DNA from: Clostridium thermosuccinogenes | Lineage (GTDB): Bacteria; Bacillota; Clostridia; Acetivibrionales; DSM-5807 | NCBI RefSeq assembly: GCF_002896855.1 | Contig: NZ_CP021850.1 | Span: 3,621,665 to 3,685,664 of the forward strand | Length of the DNA: 64,000 bases | Direction of reading: 5' to 3' | Shown: positions 1 through 8,426 of the stretch, piece by piece | How positions within the stretch are numbered: the first letter of the stretch is position 1 | Layout of the letters: every line of letters begins with the position of its first letter | The notes under the pieces: generated by a model | Told to the model about the DNA's origin: nothing | Database searches by the model: none | Seen by the model: the letters and a program-made list of their open reading frames with translations, nothing else | Program-made: the position numbers and the translations under genes

Positions 1-274
1 TTGCCATGGTCACAGCTTCAATATCAATATCAGAACCAATGATTTTATTAATGGAATCCATGTTTAAAAGTCCCAGCACGGTAAGCATGTATCCGCTCCC
101 GCAGCAGGGGTCGTATATGCAGATGTCCTTTTCATTTTTCAGATAGCTTAAGCAACGCCCAAATATTTCCTGAGATAACCTTACCGGAAAATTAGGCATG
201 CCTGCTTTGTTATATATTACCCTGCCGCAGGCGAAATCTTCAAAGTTATCATTGCTGCAATATTTATACTCCAT
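1..274 (-). CDS. AviRa-like 23S rRNA methyltransferase, N-terminal part
   Basis: This is the first 91 codons of a minus-strand gene that runs off the left edge. It begins at ATG (272-274) behind an AAAGAGGATTGGGTT leader. The translation contains DFACGRVIYNKAGMPNFPVR, then YDPCCGSGYMLTVLGLL and IIGSDID. This order matches the N-terminal half of AviRa, the SAM-dependent rRNA guanine methyltransferase known from avilamycin resistance; CCGSGYLLT is the family's SAM-binding loop. The catalytic C-terminal half lies outside the window. AviRa-like proteins also occur outside antibiotic producers, so a housekeeping or intrinsic resistance role cannot be told apart here. The family call rests on remembered family sequence. 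Confidence 0.7.
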   Translation of the reverse strand, partial: MEYKYCSNDNFEDFACGRVIYNKAGMPNFPVRLSQEIFGRCLSYLKNEKDICIYDPCCGSGYMLTVLGLLNMDSINKIIGSDIDIEAVTMA

Positions 275-523
275 AACCCAATCCTCTTTGTGTATTGTTA
301 AAATGTACCGTTTAAATAACCCATATTATCATTATGCCGGCAGAAGGGCAATTGCTTTCTCCCTGTTGCCGGATTGTAAATTTTTTATTGCTGCTCTTTG
401 CTATTCAGGCATTAAGTTAAACTTTATTCGCCTTTTGCAATAATTCTACCAGCTTGCGGTACGGAAGTAAACAGACGTTTTCATATTTTATTCAATTAAT
501 TACATAATAAAAGTATTAATTGC
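275..523. other. intergenic, no supported gene
   Basis: This stretch holds the leader of the AviRa-like gene (its ribosome binding site is close to 275-290). The rest is AT-rich, and I see no credible coding frame or repeat. Confidence 0.5.
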
Positions 524-563
524 ATAATAAAAGGATTGAACCTCTTTTCCGGTGTTCAATCCT
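524..563 (-). terminator. rho-independent terminator of perR-rbr
   Basis: A ten-base stem, AGGATTGAAC (532-541) with GTTCAATCCT (554-563), has a 12-base loop. Read on the minus strand it is followed by TTTTATTATG. It lies about 60 bases past the rubrerythrin stop, so it most likely ends the perR-rbr transcript. Confidence 0.75.
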
Positions 564-623
564 CTATCGATGTAAATTGCCGACAAAGTTATATGTCCGC
601 TCTCTTTGCCGTGAGCAATGATT

Positions 624-1118
624 TTAATATTTAATAAACTTTGATCCTGGTACGCCGCAAATGCTGCATTTTTCAGGAACACTCTTCTCAATGTTTCCAC
701 ATACAGGGCAAAGATAGTAGAATACTTCTTCCGTTTCATCAATCTTTTCCAAAGCTTCTTTATAGAGCTTTGCATGTACTTTTTCTGCTTCCATGGCTAA
801 AGTGAAGGTTCTGATGGCATCTTTGTTTCCTTCCTCTTCAGCAAGCTTCAGGAATTCCGGATACATGCTGTCAAATTCATAGGTCTCGCCATTTACTGCA
901 TCCTGCAGATTTTCTGCGGTGGACAGTATTTTACCTGCTACCTCCAGGTGCTTTTGAGCATGCAATGCTTCTGCATCGGAAGCTGCTTTAAAAAGCTTAG
1001 CTGCGTTAATTTTTCCTTCCGCCTCAGCCTTCTTGGCATAAGCTGCGTACTTTCTGTTTGCCTGGGATTCACCGGCAAATGCGCTCAATAAATTCTTAAG
1101 AGTTTTGTTTTCTGACAT
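624..1118 (-). CDS. rbr: rubrerythrin
   Basis: This 164-residue non-heme iron protein reduces hydrogen peroxide in anaerobes. The N-terminal ferritin-like four-helix domain (about residues 1-125) carries diiron-type motifs such as AGESQANRKY and EALHAQKH. The C-terminal rubredoxin-like domain shows CPVCG and CSICG, the four iron ligands, which pass electrons from reduced rubredoxin or ferredoxin. I take the start at ATG 1118 (MSENKTL), because the upstream in-frame ATG would place GGAGGAG inside the coding region, whereas that motif is an ideal ribosome binding site for 1118. It lies 63 bases downstream of perR on the same strand, so it is probably cotranscribed with it and induced by peroxide. 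Confidence 0.93.
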   Translation of the reverse strand: MSENKTLKNLLSAFAGESQANRKYAAYAKKAEAEGKINAAKLFKAASDAEALHAQKHLEVAGKILSTAENLQDAVNGETYEFDSMYPEFLKLAEEEGNKDAIRTFTLAMEAEKVHAKLYKEALEKIDETEEVFYYLCPVCGNIEKSVPEKCSICGVPGSKFIKY

Positions 1119-1181
1119 GTTTATCTCCTCCATTTTTCAATTTTTTATAATTTCAGCAACCTGACGGCTGCAATATTTACA

Positions 1182-1607
1182 TCAATTATTAATGCAGTGC
1201 GGACAAATGCCTTTAAAATACACATCCTTGTCAAGGATTTTGAAATCCTTCAGATCCTGTGCCTCAAAGGAATCTATGTCTATCTTAAAATCATATATCC
1301 TTCCACAGTTCTGGCACTTAAAATGTCCGTGGTTTTCAGTAACTATGTCATAACGGGTTTCATTGTCTTCTATGGTTATGACTTTCACCAATCCGGCATC
1401 CATCAATGCGTTTAATGTATTGTACACTGTCGTTTTCGACAAGGTGGGAATCTCCCGGTGAAGATCGCTGTAAACCTGATCCACGGTAGGATGTGTCCTG
1501 TGCTCGGCTACATACTCCAACACCTTGAGCCTTTGATGGGAAAGGCGGATATTCTTGCTTTTCAGTTTCTCGGTTAATTCATTCAAATTTGCTTTCAATT
1601 GCTTCAC
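1182..1607 (-). CDS. perR: PerR-type peroxide-responsive repressor (Fur family)
   Basis: This 141-residue metalloregulator has an N-terminal winged helix (about 1-85) and a C-terminal dimerisation domain. Two CxxC pairs (C98/C101 and C135/C138) form the structural zinc site. The regulatory metal ligands line up with Bacillus PerR: H39, D87, H93, H95 and D106. The Asp at 106, rather than Glu, is the residue that marks PerR (peroxide sensing by histidine oxidation) rather than Fur. The start is GTG at 1607 behind AAAAGGAT; the ATG two bases upstream runs into a stop at once. Two palindromes matching Per boxes sit in the promoter, so autoregulation is likely. Rubrerythrin follows in the same operon. 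Confidence 0.9.
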   Translation of the reverse strand: MKQLKANLNELTEKLKSKNIRLSHQRLKVLEYVAEHRTHPTVDQVYSDLHREIPTLSKTTVYNTLNALMDAGLVKVITIEDNETRYDIVTENHGHFKCQNCGRIYDFKIDIDSFEAQDLKDFKILDKDVYFKGICPHCINN

Positions 1608-1651
1608 ATCCTTTTCAGGTTAACGTAGCAGAAACTTGCAGCGTCTCACTT

Positions 1652-1666
1652 CTGTAATCATTACTA
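1652..1666. promoter_or_regulatory. Per-box-like operator 2
   Basis: CTGTAATCATTACTA is an imperfect copy of the Per box TTATAATnATTATAA. Its centre is 34 bases, about three helical turns, from operator 1, on the transcribed side of the perR promoter. Confidence 0.65.
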
Positions 1667-1685
1667 TTTTATAATTATATCTAAG

Positions 1686-1700
1686 TTGTAATCATTACAA
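1686..1700. promoter_or_regulatory. Per-box operator 1
   Basis: TTGTAATCATTACAA is a perfect 15-base 7-1-7 palindrome that matches the Per box at all but one position per arm. It begins five bases past the -10 element of the perR promoter and should cover the transcription start. Confidence 0.8.
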
Positions 1701-1705
1701 TTTAT

Positions 1706-1733
1706 ATTATAACCATAAAAATACAGATGTCAA
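1706..1733 (-). promoter_or_regulatory. sigma-A promoter of perR-rbr
   Basis: On the minus strand TTGACA (1728-1733) and TATAAT (1706-1711) are both perfect consensus and 16 bases apart. The start site should fall inside the first Per box. Confidence 0.85.
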
Positions 1734-1814
1734 GTAAAATTTCAAATTTTATTTATCAAATTTTTAATGCATGGTTGAATGACGCATTGCTGCTCCATCA
1801 AAGGCGTGAATCGG

Positions 1815-1884
1815 CATAAAAACTTCCCCGGAGCCGCCTGCTATGTAAAAACTTCTGACCCGCCCAACGGCTCATCGGGGAAAA
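1815..1884 (-). terminator. probable terminator of the activase operon
   Basis: TTCCCCGGAGCCGC (1824-1837) pairs, with a small bulge, with CGGCTCATCGGGGAA (1868-1882). On the minus strand the hairpin is followed by GTTTTTATG. It lies just after the stop of the activase gene. The loop is long (about 30 bases), so the call is moderate. Confidence 0.5.
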
Positions 1885-1908
1885 AGCCGGATTTCTTCAT
1901 AATATCAT

Positions 1909-2895
1909 TCATGTTCCTGTGTTCATTGCCAGCTGGTTTGTCCATTTACCGCAGCGATCGCCCCATCGGGCAATGGTTTTCCCGTTTGAGGTGATTTCGA
2001 TAACCTCGCATATGTTGGAACATCCTTCACATTCGATGCTCCTTGCCTTATACTCGCTCTCCGCGGCTTTAAATCCATAAAACGCCGTCTTCTGCCCTGT
2101 GGATTTTATTTTTTCCTTTGCCAGCAGAGCTGCTCCGTAAGCTCCCATGACGTCATAATATTGCGGTATGGTGAGTTTTTTGCCCAAGGCCTTCTCAAAG
2201 GCAGCCACAATACCTACATTAGCAGCCACGCCGCCCTGAAAAACCACAGGCTCTTCTATTGTTTTACCTTTTGCCAGATTATTGAGATAGTTTCTTACCA
2301 AAGCTTCACAAAGCCCGCAGATTATATCCTCCACACTGTGCCCTGTCTGCTGTTTGTGGATCATGTCCGATTCGGCGAACACAGCGCAGCGTCCGGCAAT
2401 TCTTACCGGTGATCGGGAACGGAGGGCATATCCTCCAAACTCTTCTATAGGTATGTTCAGCCTGGATGCCTGCCTGTCCAAAAAAGAACCCGTGCCCGCA
2501 GCGCATACGGTGTTCATCGCGAAATCATGCACAATCCCATTTTTTAGGATGATTATCTTGGAATCCTGACCTCCTATCTCCAAAATCGTCTTTACTCCGG
2601 GTACCAGCTTCTGAGCTGCTACAGCATGGGATGTTATCTCATTTTTTACTATATCCGCGCCAATTATTACACTGGCCAGTTGCCTTCCACTGCCTGTTGT
2701 TCCAACACCCCTGATGTTCACCTTGTCTCCCAAATCCCTTGCCAGTGTCCTCATACCGTTTCCCAGCGCATTTATAGGCTGTCCTCCGGTCCTTAAGTAA
2801 AGCTTTTCAACAATATTCTCATCCTCATCTATTACAACCAAATTTGTGCTGACTGATCCCACATCAACTCCCAGATAATGCCCAGTCTTTTCCAA
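1909..2895 (-). CDS. acyl-CoA dehydratase activase (BadF/HgdC type ATPase)
   Basis: This 328-residue ASKHA-fold ATPase resembles the ATP-driven electron activators of 2-hydroxyacyl-CoA dehydratases. It opens with the phosphate loop GVDVGSVSTNLVV and later shows IGGQDSKI. Two conserved cysteine segments, NTVCAAGTGSFLDRQ and GRCAVFAESDM, normally hold a [4Fe-4S] cluster between subunits. A C-terminal extension with CEGCSNICEV and GDRCGKW is not part of the classical HgdC and suggests an extra metal site. The start is TTG at 2895, with GGGAGAG upstream; it overlaps the preceding gene by 32 bases, implying translational coupling. The substrate is unknown: no CoA-transferase or acyl-CoA enzyme lies nearby. 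Confidence 0.85.
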   Translation of the reverse strand: MEKTGHYLGVDVGSVSTNLVVIDEDENIVEKLYLRTGGQPINALGNGMRTLARDLGDKVNIRGVGTTGSGRQLASVIIGADIVKNEITSHAVAAQKLVPGVKTILEIGGQDSKIIILKNGIVHDFAMNTVCAAGTGSFLDRQASRLNIPIEEFGGYALRSRSPVRIAGRCAVFAESDMIHKQQTGHSVEDIICGLCEALVRNYLNNLAKGKTIEEPVVFQGGVAANVGIVAAFEKALGKKLTIPQYYDVMGAYGAALLAKEKIKSTGQKTAFYGFKAAESEYKARSIECEGCSNICEVIEITSNGKTIARWGDRCGKWTNQLAMNTGT

Positions 2896-3979
2896 TTGAT
2901 GGTCTCTCCCTTCTTCTTTTCAGCAGGTCTGCAAAAGCTTCGACTCTTGTAAGATATCCTGCTTCACCTGTCATTTCATCTATTATCAGCGTCAATATCG
3001 GTATTCCGTAGTCCCGCTCGATTGCCGGAAGTATGCTCTCCGCCACAATCTCAGGCATGCATGTGAGGGGATATATCTGTATTACCCCATCAAAGCCTTG
3101 TCTGGCATACAATACCGTGTTCCCTATGGTTTCCTGTGCATGTCCTCCTATCATTTTGCCCAGATAGGGCTTTGCTGCCTCTGCATACCGCATGTCCCTG
3201 GGGATATTCAATGCCTTTTTCAGCATATGCTCCACAATCCAGCCGCTCACCGTAACTGCGCGATGCACTTCTATCCCCATGTTTCCTAGCAGTGCTTCAA
3301 TCTCAAAATTGGTATGGGAATCTATCGTCGTGTATATTTCACCCACTATTCCAACCTTAAGCGGCTTTTTCTCCTCATCCAAAGCAATACTCGAGAGCTG
3401 CTTTGCAGTTTCCCTTATGACCTGTTTGATTTCCCGGGAGCCGCTAGCCTCCAAAACTTTTTTATGAAAAGCTTTATAAATCTTGTCGGTGGAGCCTTTC
3501 TCCATCTCCCTTGGCCTTGTTCTGAAGGTAAGCCTCTCCAGCTCATCTACCTGCAATGCAACCTGGGTGACATTCTTTATGACTTTTGCCAGCTTCAAAG
3601 GATTTATGCTTCCGGCCAGCTTTTTAATTCTCCGCAGAAATTCCGGGAGCCCTTTATCCGGCCATTCCAGCGTTATTATTTCCATATCACATCCCAGATC
3701 CTTAAGGATTTCCCGGTGCATTTCGCAGTAGTATCCAAAACGGCATGGACCGCATCCACCGGTTATTATTATCGTGTCAGCTCCCTGCTCATAGGCTTGC
3801 AGATAGTTGCCAATGTTGATTTTCAGGGGCAGGCATGCCAGCTCCGGAGCATATTTTGTTCCAAGCTCAAGGGTCATCCTGCTGTTGCTGGGAGGTATCA
3901 CATAATCCAGCCCCAGGTCATCCAGCATCGCTTTTGCAGTAATATATGTGTTACCCATATGCGGAAATGTTATTTTCAT
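2864..3979 (-). CDS. 2-hydroxyacyl-CoA dehydratase-superfamily protein (CoA protein activase)
   Basis: This 371-residue protein belongs to the HgdB/BcrBC-like superfamily of iron-sulfur subunits. Recognisable features are ELACLPLKINIGN near residue 50, GGCGPCRFGYYCEM near 80 and PLTCMPEIVAES near 305, each with cysteines that could bind a cluster. The start ATG 3979 has GGAGGCATAAGG in front. It overlaps the genes on both sides by about 30 bases, so the three are almost certainly one operon and one complex. Families with this triple layout are annotated only as activase-related. The reaction is unknown. Confidence 0.75.
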   Translation of the reverse strand: MKITFPHMGNTYITAKAMLDDLGLDYVIPPSNSRMTLELGTKYAPELACLPLKINIGNYLQAYEQGADTIIITGGCGPCRFGYYCEMHREILKDLGCDMEIITLEWPDKGLPEFLRRIKKLAGSINPLKLAKVIKNVTQVALQVDELERLTFRTRPREMEKGSTDKIYKAFHKKVLEASGSREIKQVIRETAKQLSSIALDEEKKPLKVGIVGEIYTTIDSHTNFEIEALLGNMGIEVHRAVTVSGWIVEHMLKKALNIPRDMRYAEAAKPYLGKMIGGHAQETIGNTVLYARQGFDGVIQIYPLTCMPEIVAESILPAIERDYGIPILTLIIDEMTGEAGYLTRVEAFADLLKRRRERPSIGKDWALSGS

Positions 3980-4949
3980 CCTTATGCCTCCATCTGATCA
4001 TATCTAAAAATGCCTCAATCCTGGTATTCATTCCGGCCTCCCCGGAGTGTTCATCAATCGTCAGTACTATGAAGGGAATGTTGCTTTCCCGTCTGACCTT
4101 CCTTTCGGCCAGATCACAAATAAAGGAGTCTATCCCGCAGCCAAAGGACATCAGGTAAATCACACCGTCGATATCATCCCTGTCCAGGATATGCATGACG
4201 CTTCCTATGGCTTTTCTTCCGAAATTCCAGAACATTCTTTTTGGAAGAGTGCTGCATTTTTCGTTTATGATTTCCTCATCTATCATGTCTATCGTAATGA
4301 TATTCACACCGTTGTTCCTCAGCTTATCAAGAAGCTCCATATTTATATAGCTGTCATAAAGATTGTATACATGCCCGATAACGGCTATATTTAGCATTCT
4401 ATTTCCGGCCTGTCTGACCAACGGTCTTTGCTTTTCCCTTCCGCAGAAATCTTCCGGAAGTTTGCCTTCTTTCAACATCTGCCTGAATCTGAGATAATCC
4501 TTTTGTGCCTTGTGGAAGGCTCGCTTTATGGCCATCCTGCTTCCTGTAAATCTGCTGCCTATGTCCAAAGCCGCTTCTAAAGCATTCTTGGCAGATTTTC
4601 TGAGATTTATTTCCGTGTCAATAATTTCAGGAAGCCCTTTAAATGTATGCCTTACCATGTCGGGCAGCCCTCCGAATTTAGGGCAGATATATTCATTTTT
4701 TGATACGCTGGTAAAACGTGGTATAAATAAATAATCCACTCGGTCTTTTAGATTGAGCACATGCCCATGAAAAAGCTTTATTGGAAGGCATGCCTCGTCA
4801 ACGCAGGATTTGACGCCATCGTCAAGGATACGTTTTGAGGTATAGTCCGATACTACTATTTCTGCTCCCAATTCTTCAAAAAAGGTTCTCCACAACGGTA
4901 TGTATTGGTAATAAAACAAAGCCTTAGGTATGCCTACTTTTTTTGACAT
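3951..4949 (-). CDS. 2-hydroxyglutaryl-CoA dehydratase D-component-like protein
   Basis: This 332-residue protein is the first gene of the three-gene operon and a second HgdB/BcrC-like subunit. It opens VGIPKALFYYQYIPLW and carries CVDEACLPIKLFHGH near residue 48 and MSFGCGIDSFICD near 280, again with conserved cysteines. The start ATG 4949 is preceded by GAGGTG. Together with the two downstream genes it looks like a paired iron-sulfur scaffold plus ATP-driven activator. The set may serve an ATP-dependent low-potential electron transfer, but nothing in the window gives its acceptor. Confidence 0.72.
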   Translation of the reverse strand: MSKKVGIPKALFYYQYIPLWRTFFEELGAEIVVSDYTSKRILDDGVKSCVDEACLPIKLFHGHVLNLKDRVDYLFIPRFTSVSKNEYICPKFGGLPDMVRHTFKGLPEIIDTEINLRKSAKNALEAALDIGSRFTGSRMAIKRAFHKAQKDYLRFRQMLKEGKLPEDFCGREKQRPLVRQAGNRMLNIAVIGHVYNLYDSYINMELLDKLRNNGVNIITIDMIDEEIINEKCSTLPKRMFWNFGRKAIGSVMHILDRDDIDGVIYLMSFGCGIDSFICDLAERKVRRESNIPFIVLTIDEHSGEAGMNTRIEAFLDMIRWRHKDENNISAYG

Positions 4950-5126
4950 TTAAAAACACCTCGCTTGATATTATTAACTTTCGGTGTTTGAATTATACCC
5001 TCGTGTAAATTGCATTCAAGACAGCAGTGGTGTTATCTGTGCTGCAATTACCACATGTTGGTAAAATTTTAGCTTAAACTGCTGCTTATCCAAAAGATAG
5101 ATTCCTTCGGTAAAAAGAAAAAATGA

Positions 5127-5132
5127 TATAAT
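5127..5132 (+). promoter_or_regulatory. -10 element upstream of the ECF sigma operon
   Basis: A perfect TATAAT lies 67 bases before the sigma factor start. No good -35 is visible at 16-18 bases, so this is a tentative promoter. Confidence 0.4.
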
Positions 5133-5198
5133 ATACAAAATTCTTTGTAGCTTTTTGCACACGTGCGGGGTATTGATAGTGAAAGGAGGCTTCACGTA

Positions 5199-5681
5199 AT
5201 GGAAACTCAGTCACAGTGCACAGTGGCGGATGCTGAAGCAATAGTCAAAAAATATGCCGACATGGTTTATAAGCTAGCATTTTCACAGGTACATAACAAA
5301 AATGATGCCGACGACATATTTCAGGAGGTCTTTTTACGCTATTTCAAAAATCCTCAGAAATTTGAAAGCGAGGAGCATCAAAAGGCCTGGCTTATCCGCG
5401 TGACCATCAACTGCTCAAAAAAGCACTGGTCATCGGCATGGAACAGGAAAACCACAGCCTTAAATGAAAGTTTTACTTTTTCCATGCCGGAGGAAAACAT
5501 ACTGGCTGATGCCTTAAGAAAGCTATCTCCCAAATATCGCGCAGTAATACATCTTTTTTACTATGAAGGCTATGCCGTAGAGCAAATAAGCCATATCCTG
5601 AAAGTCAAGCAATCTACGGTGAGAACGCAGCTTACAAGAGCAAGAGCTCAGATTGGCAAAATGCTGAAAGGAGAATTTTGA
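5199..5681 (+). CDS. RNA polymerase sigma factor, ECF (sigma-70) family
   Basis: This 160-residue protein has the two ECF domains. Region 2 (about 8-75) contains DADDIFQEVFLRYF for core binding and -10 melting. Region 4 (about 105-158) contains LSPKYRAVIHLFYYEGY and the helix-turn-helix AVEQISHILKVKQSTVRTQL. I choose ATG 5199 over the earlier in-frame start because AAAGGAGG sits just before it. The stop overlaps the next start (TGATG), as is usual for a sigma/anti-sigma pair. It probably directs its own operon and a stress or envelope regulon. Confidence 0.9.
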   Translation: METQSQCTVADAEAIVKKYADMVYKLAFSQVHNKNDADDIFQEVFLRYFKNPQKFESEEHQKAWLIRVTINCSKKHWSSAWNRKTTALNESFTFSMPEENILADALRKLSPKYRAVIHLFYYEGYAVEQISHILKVKQSTVRTQLTRARAQIGKMLKGEF

Positions 5682-6844
5682 TGTTTGAAGATAGATATAA
5701 ATCCATGTATGAGCAGATTGTGCCCGATGAATCCCTCATCAGCAAAACCATCGAAAGGATTAACCAACAGGCCGGAAGCAAAAAGTCCAAGGCCGAATTA
5801 TACGACACAAAATTAAATGGAAATGAACCATATAGAACCTGGCTGCCTAAAGCAAAGCAATCCAAAGGGATACGGTTGTTTTTCAAGTGTGCAACAGCAG
5901 CTGCAGTTATACTGGTATTCACCTTTGCAGTTATGCCTGCCATAGCAGCCAATGTACCGGTTATATATGAGCTTATGTATATGGTGTCGCCGTCAACAGC
6001 TCAATTTTTCATGCCTGTGCAAAAATCCTGCGAAGATAACGGGATACGGATGGAAGTAGTCTCTACCTATATACATGAGGATACGGCAGAGGTTTATATC
6101 ACACTTCAGGATCTGACAGGCAACCGAGTTGACGAAACCACCGATTTATATGACAGCTACTCTATACACCTCCCCTTCGACAGCAGTGCTACTTGTGATC
6201 TGGTAGGCTATGATGAGAAAACCAGAACCGCCACTTTTCTAATCAGGATAACCCAATGGGGAAACCGTCGTATTGAAGGAAGCAAGCTGACCTTTTCGGT
6301 TGGCTGCTTTATAAGCGGCAAGCGTGCCTATGAGGATGTGCCGATAAAGATTGACTTATCCTCTGTAGGGAAATCTCCAAAAACAAAAGAGACAAAAATA
6401 TACGGCGTAAGCGGACCAAATGTTGACAAATATTTGCCGATTGATAAATCCATAGTGGACAGAACGGCAACCGTCATTGTCCCGTCAGACACTATATATT
6501 CTCCCGCTGACGGCTTTGATATTACAGGTATTGGTTATGTCGACGGCATGCTCCATATTCAATTTGCGACTGCTGACCGTAGTAAAAACGATAGCCATGG
6601 ATATTTCTATCTGAAAGATAAAGACGGAAATAAAATATTGTATGATTACTCCGTCGGATTTGTTGAATACGGGGAGCCGGGAAACGAAGATACCAAGATA
6701 GTCTATGATGAATACATCTTCGACATACCGCAGGATGAGATATCCAACTATGCTCTATATGGCTCTTTCTACACCAGCGGTCTTTATACCGAAGGCAACT
6801 GGCAGGTGACCTTTCCATTGCAGTCAAAAGATGTAGAACAATAA
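5681..6844 (+). CDS. membrane anti-sigma factor-like protein (DUF4179 type)
   Basis: This 387-residue protein is coupled by a TGATG overlap to the upstream ECF sigma gene. Residues 1-60 are cytoplasmic and charged, one membrane helix spans about 66-88 (FKCATAAAVILVFTFAVMPA), and the remaining 300 residues should lie outside the cell. This matches DUF4179 proteins, which accompany ECF sigma factors. The inference is that the N-terminus holds the sigma factor and the outer domain senses a signal. ATG 5681 is preferred to TTG 5678 because GAAAGGAG is eight bases before it. Confidence 0.75.
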   Translation: MFEDRYKSMYEQIVPDESLISKTIERINQQAGSKKSKAELYDTKLNGNEPYRTWLPKAKQSKGIRLFFKCATAAAVILVFTFAVMPAIAANVPVIYELMYMVSPSTAQFFMPVQKSCEDNGIRMEVVSTYIHEDTAEVYITLQDLTGNRVDETTDLYDSYSIHLPFDSSATCDLVGYDEKTRTATFLIRITQWGNRRIEGSKLTFSVGCFISGKRAYEDVPIKIDLSSVGKSPKTKETKIYGVSGPNVDKYLPIDKSIVDRTATVIVPSDTIYSPADGFDITGIGYVDGMLHIQFATADRSKNDSHGYFYLKDKDGNKILYDYSVGFVEYGEPGNEDTKIVYDEYIFDIPQDEISNYALYGSFYTSGLYTEGNWQVTFPLQSKDVEQ

Positions 6845-6990
6845 CCGGTGGATATGCAAATTGCTGATCATTAAAAACTGGTTTGAATTCAGCTAATTGA
6901 GACGGATAATTGCTTTTACGAAAGGATTCAAAGCACATACGGCATTGCATAAACTACAGAAACGGAATTCTGAAAAGAGCAATAATTAAA

Positions 6991-7024
6991 AAGGTGCGGA
7001 ACTCATATCCATTCCGCACCCTTT
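6991..7024 (-). terminator. terminator of fba, possibly bidirectional
   Basis: GGTGCGGAA (6993-7001) pairs perfectly with TTCCGCACC (7012-7020). The minus strand continues TTTTTAATTATT, a good tail for fba transcripts. The plus strand tail (CTTTAAA) is weaker but could end the sigma/anti-sigma transcript. Confidence 0.8.
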
Positions 7025-7079
7025 AAATCCTTTAAACTATTAAAGATTTAACTTGTTGTCTCTTCTTTAATTAATCCTA

Positions 7080-8009
7080 TTAGGCTTTTCCGTCGCAGCC
7101 CAATACATTGACTATCTTCTTCTTAACAAGCTCTTTTATTGCCAATCTTGCAGGTCCGAGATACTGTCTTGGGTCAAAGTGGGACGGATTCTCAGCAAAA
7201 TACTTCCTGATAGTACCGGTCATTGCAAGCCTTAAGTCTGAGTCAATGTTTATCTTACATACTGCCATTGAAGCAGCTTTTCTCAACATATCCTCAGGAA
7301 CTCCTTTTGCACCGGGCATATCTCCGCCGTATTTGTTTATCATTTCAACAAATTCAGGAATAACCGATGATGCTCCGTGGAGAACTATCGGGAAACCAGG
7401 AAGTCTCTTCTGAACTTCTTCCAGGATATCAAATCTCAGCTTAGCCTCACCCTTGAATTTGTATGCGCCATGGCTGGTTCCTATAGCAATTGCCAGGGAG
7501 TCAACTCCTGTCTTTGCAACGAACTCCTCAACCTGATCCGGATCTGTGAATGCTGCATCTTTTTCGGACACATTTACAGCATCCTCGATACCTGCCAGTC
7601 TTCCAAGCTCACCCTCAACAACAACACCCTTTTCATGGGCATAGTCTACAACCTGCTTGGTTAATTTGATATTCTCTTCAAAAGGAAGATGGGAACCATC
7701 GATCATAACCGATGTAAAGCCACCGTCTATACATGATTTGCACAGTTCAAAACTATCACCGTGGTCGAGATGAACAGCTATCGGAAGGCCGGTTTCAATC
7801 TCAGCAGCCTCTATAAGTTTCATCAAGTATGTATGATTGGCATACTTTCTTGCTCCTGCAGATACCTGAAGAATCAGTGGGGCATTAACTTCTTTGGCAG
7901 CTTCTGTGATACCTTGGATTATTTCCATGTTGTTAACGTTGAATGCACCAATGGCATAGCCGCCTTCATAAGCCTTTTTGAACATTTCTTTTGTTGTAAC
8001 TATTGGCAT
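7080..8009 (-). CDS. fba: class II fructose-1,6-bisphosphate aldolase
   Basis: This 309-residue zinc-dependent aldolase cleaves fructose 1,6-bisphosphate to dihydroxyacetone phosphate and glyceraldehyde 3-phosphate. Class II signatures are visible: VHLDHGDSFE around residue 80 with the metal-binding histidine, GGFTSVMIDGSHLPFEEN, and VLHGASSV around 208. The final third carries CKINIDSDLRLA. ATG 8009 (MPIVTTK) is chosen because AAAGGAG lies eight bases upstream; the earlier GTG would overlap that site. It is divergent from the PPi-phosphofructokinase gene, so the two enzymes of upper glycolysis sit side by side. Confidence 0.95.
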   Translation of the reverse strand: MPIVTTKEMFKKAYEGGYAIGAFNVNNMEIIQGITEAAKEVNAPLILQVSAGARKYANHTYLMKLIEAAEIETGLPIAVHLDHGDSFELCKSCIDGGFTSVMIDGSHLPFEENIKLTKQVVDYAHEKGVVVEGELGRLAGIEDAVNVSEKDAAFTDPDQVEEFVAKTGVDSLAIAIGTSHGAYKFKGEAKLRFDILEEVQKRLPGFPIVLHGASSVIPEFVEMINKYGGDMPGAKGVPEDMLRKAASMAVCKINIDSDLRLAMTGTIRKYFAENPSHFDPRQYLGPARLAIKELVKKKIVNVLGCDGKA

Positions 8010-8426
8010 AATATCCACTCCTTTATAAATTTGTAGTTATAACCTCTATGGCACCATTCTTTCAGCATATGTATTTAACAACGTGATAGAATGTGAAAAA
8101 CAGCACCTTGTGAAGATTTTATCATTATAATTTTATCAGATTTAATTCTAAAATCAAGGTTTAAATTACCAGCACAATGCCATTATACTTCAAAAGTGCT
8201 ACCATATTTATATTTCCAGTCTCGGAATTTTTTATACGAAGCAGTGAAATACAGAATTGCTTTTTAGAATTCATTATGTTATATTTTATTGTGATTGTGT
8301 TGATAAAACACTTACATATTGCACAGTATATAATAAAGTCTTCTAAAAGGTCTGATGAAGGCTTTATTGATGTAAGGAGATATTATTTCCTACTATATAA
8401 TAAATTTTCTTAAGGAGGATTTAGAA
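8010..8426. other. intergenic between divergent fba and pfp
   Basis: This 417-base AT-rich region must hold both promoters. A TATAAT element (about 8330) lies before pfp without a convincing -35. The short frames inside it have no ribosome binding site and no recognisable protein. Confidence 0.5.

Noticed and set aside
1779-1994. Plus-strand frame overlapping the activase gene end
   Set aside because: No ribosome site, and it runs antisense to a well-supported gene and its terminator.
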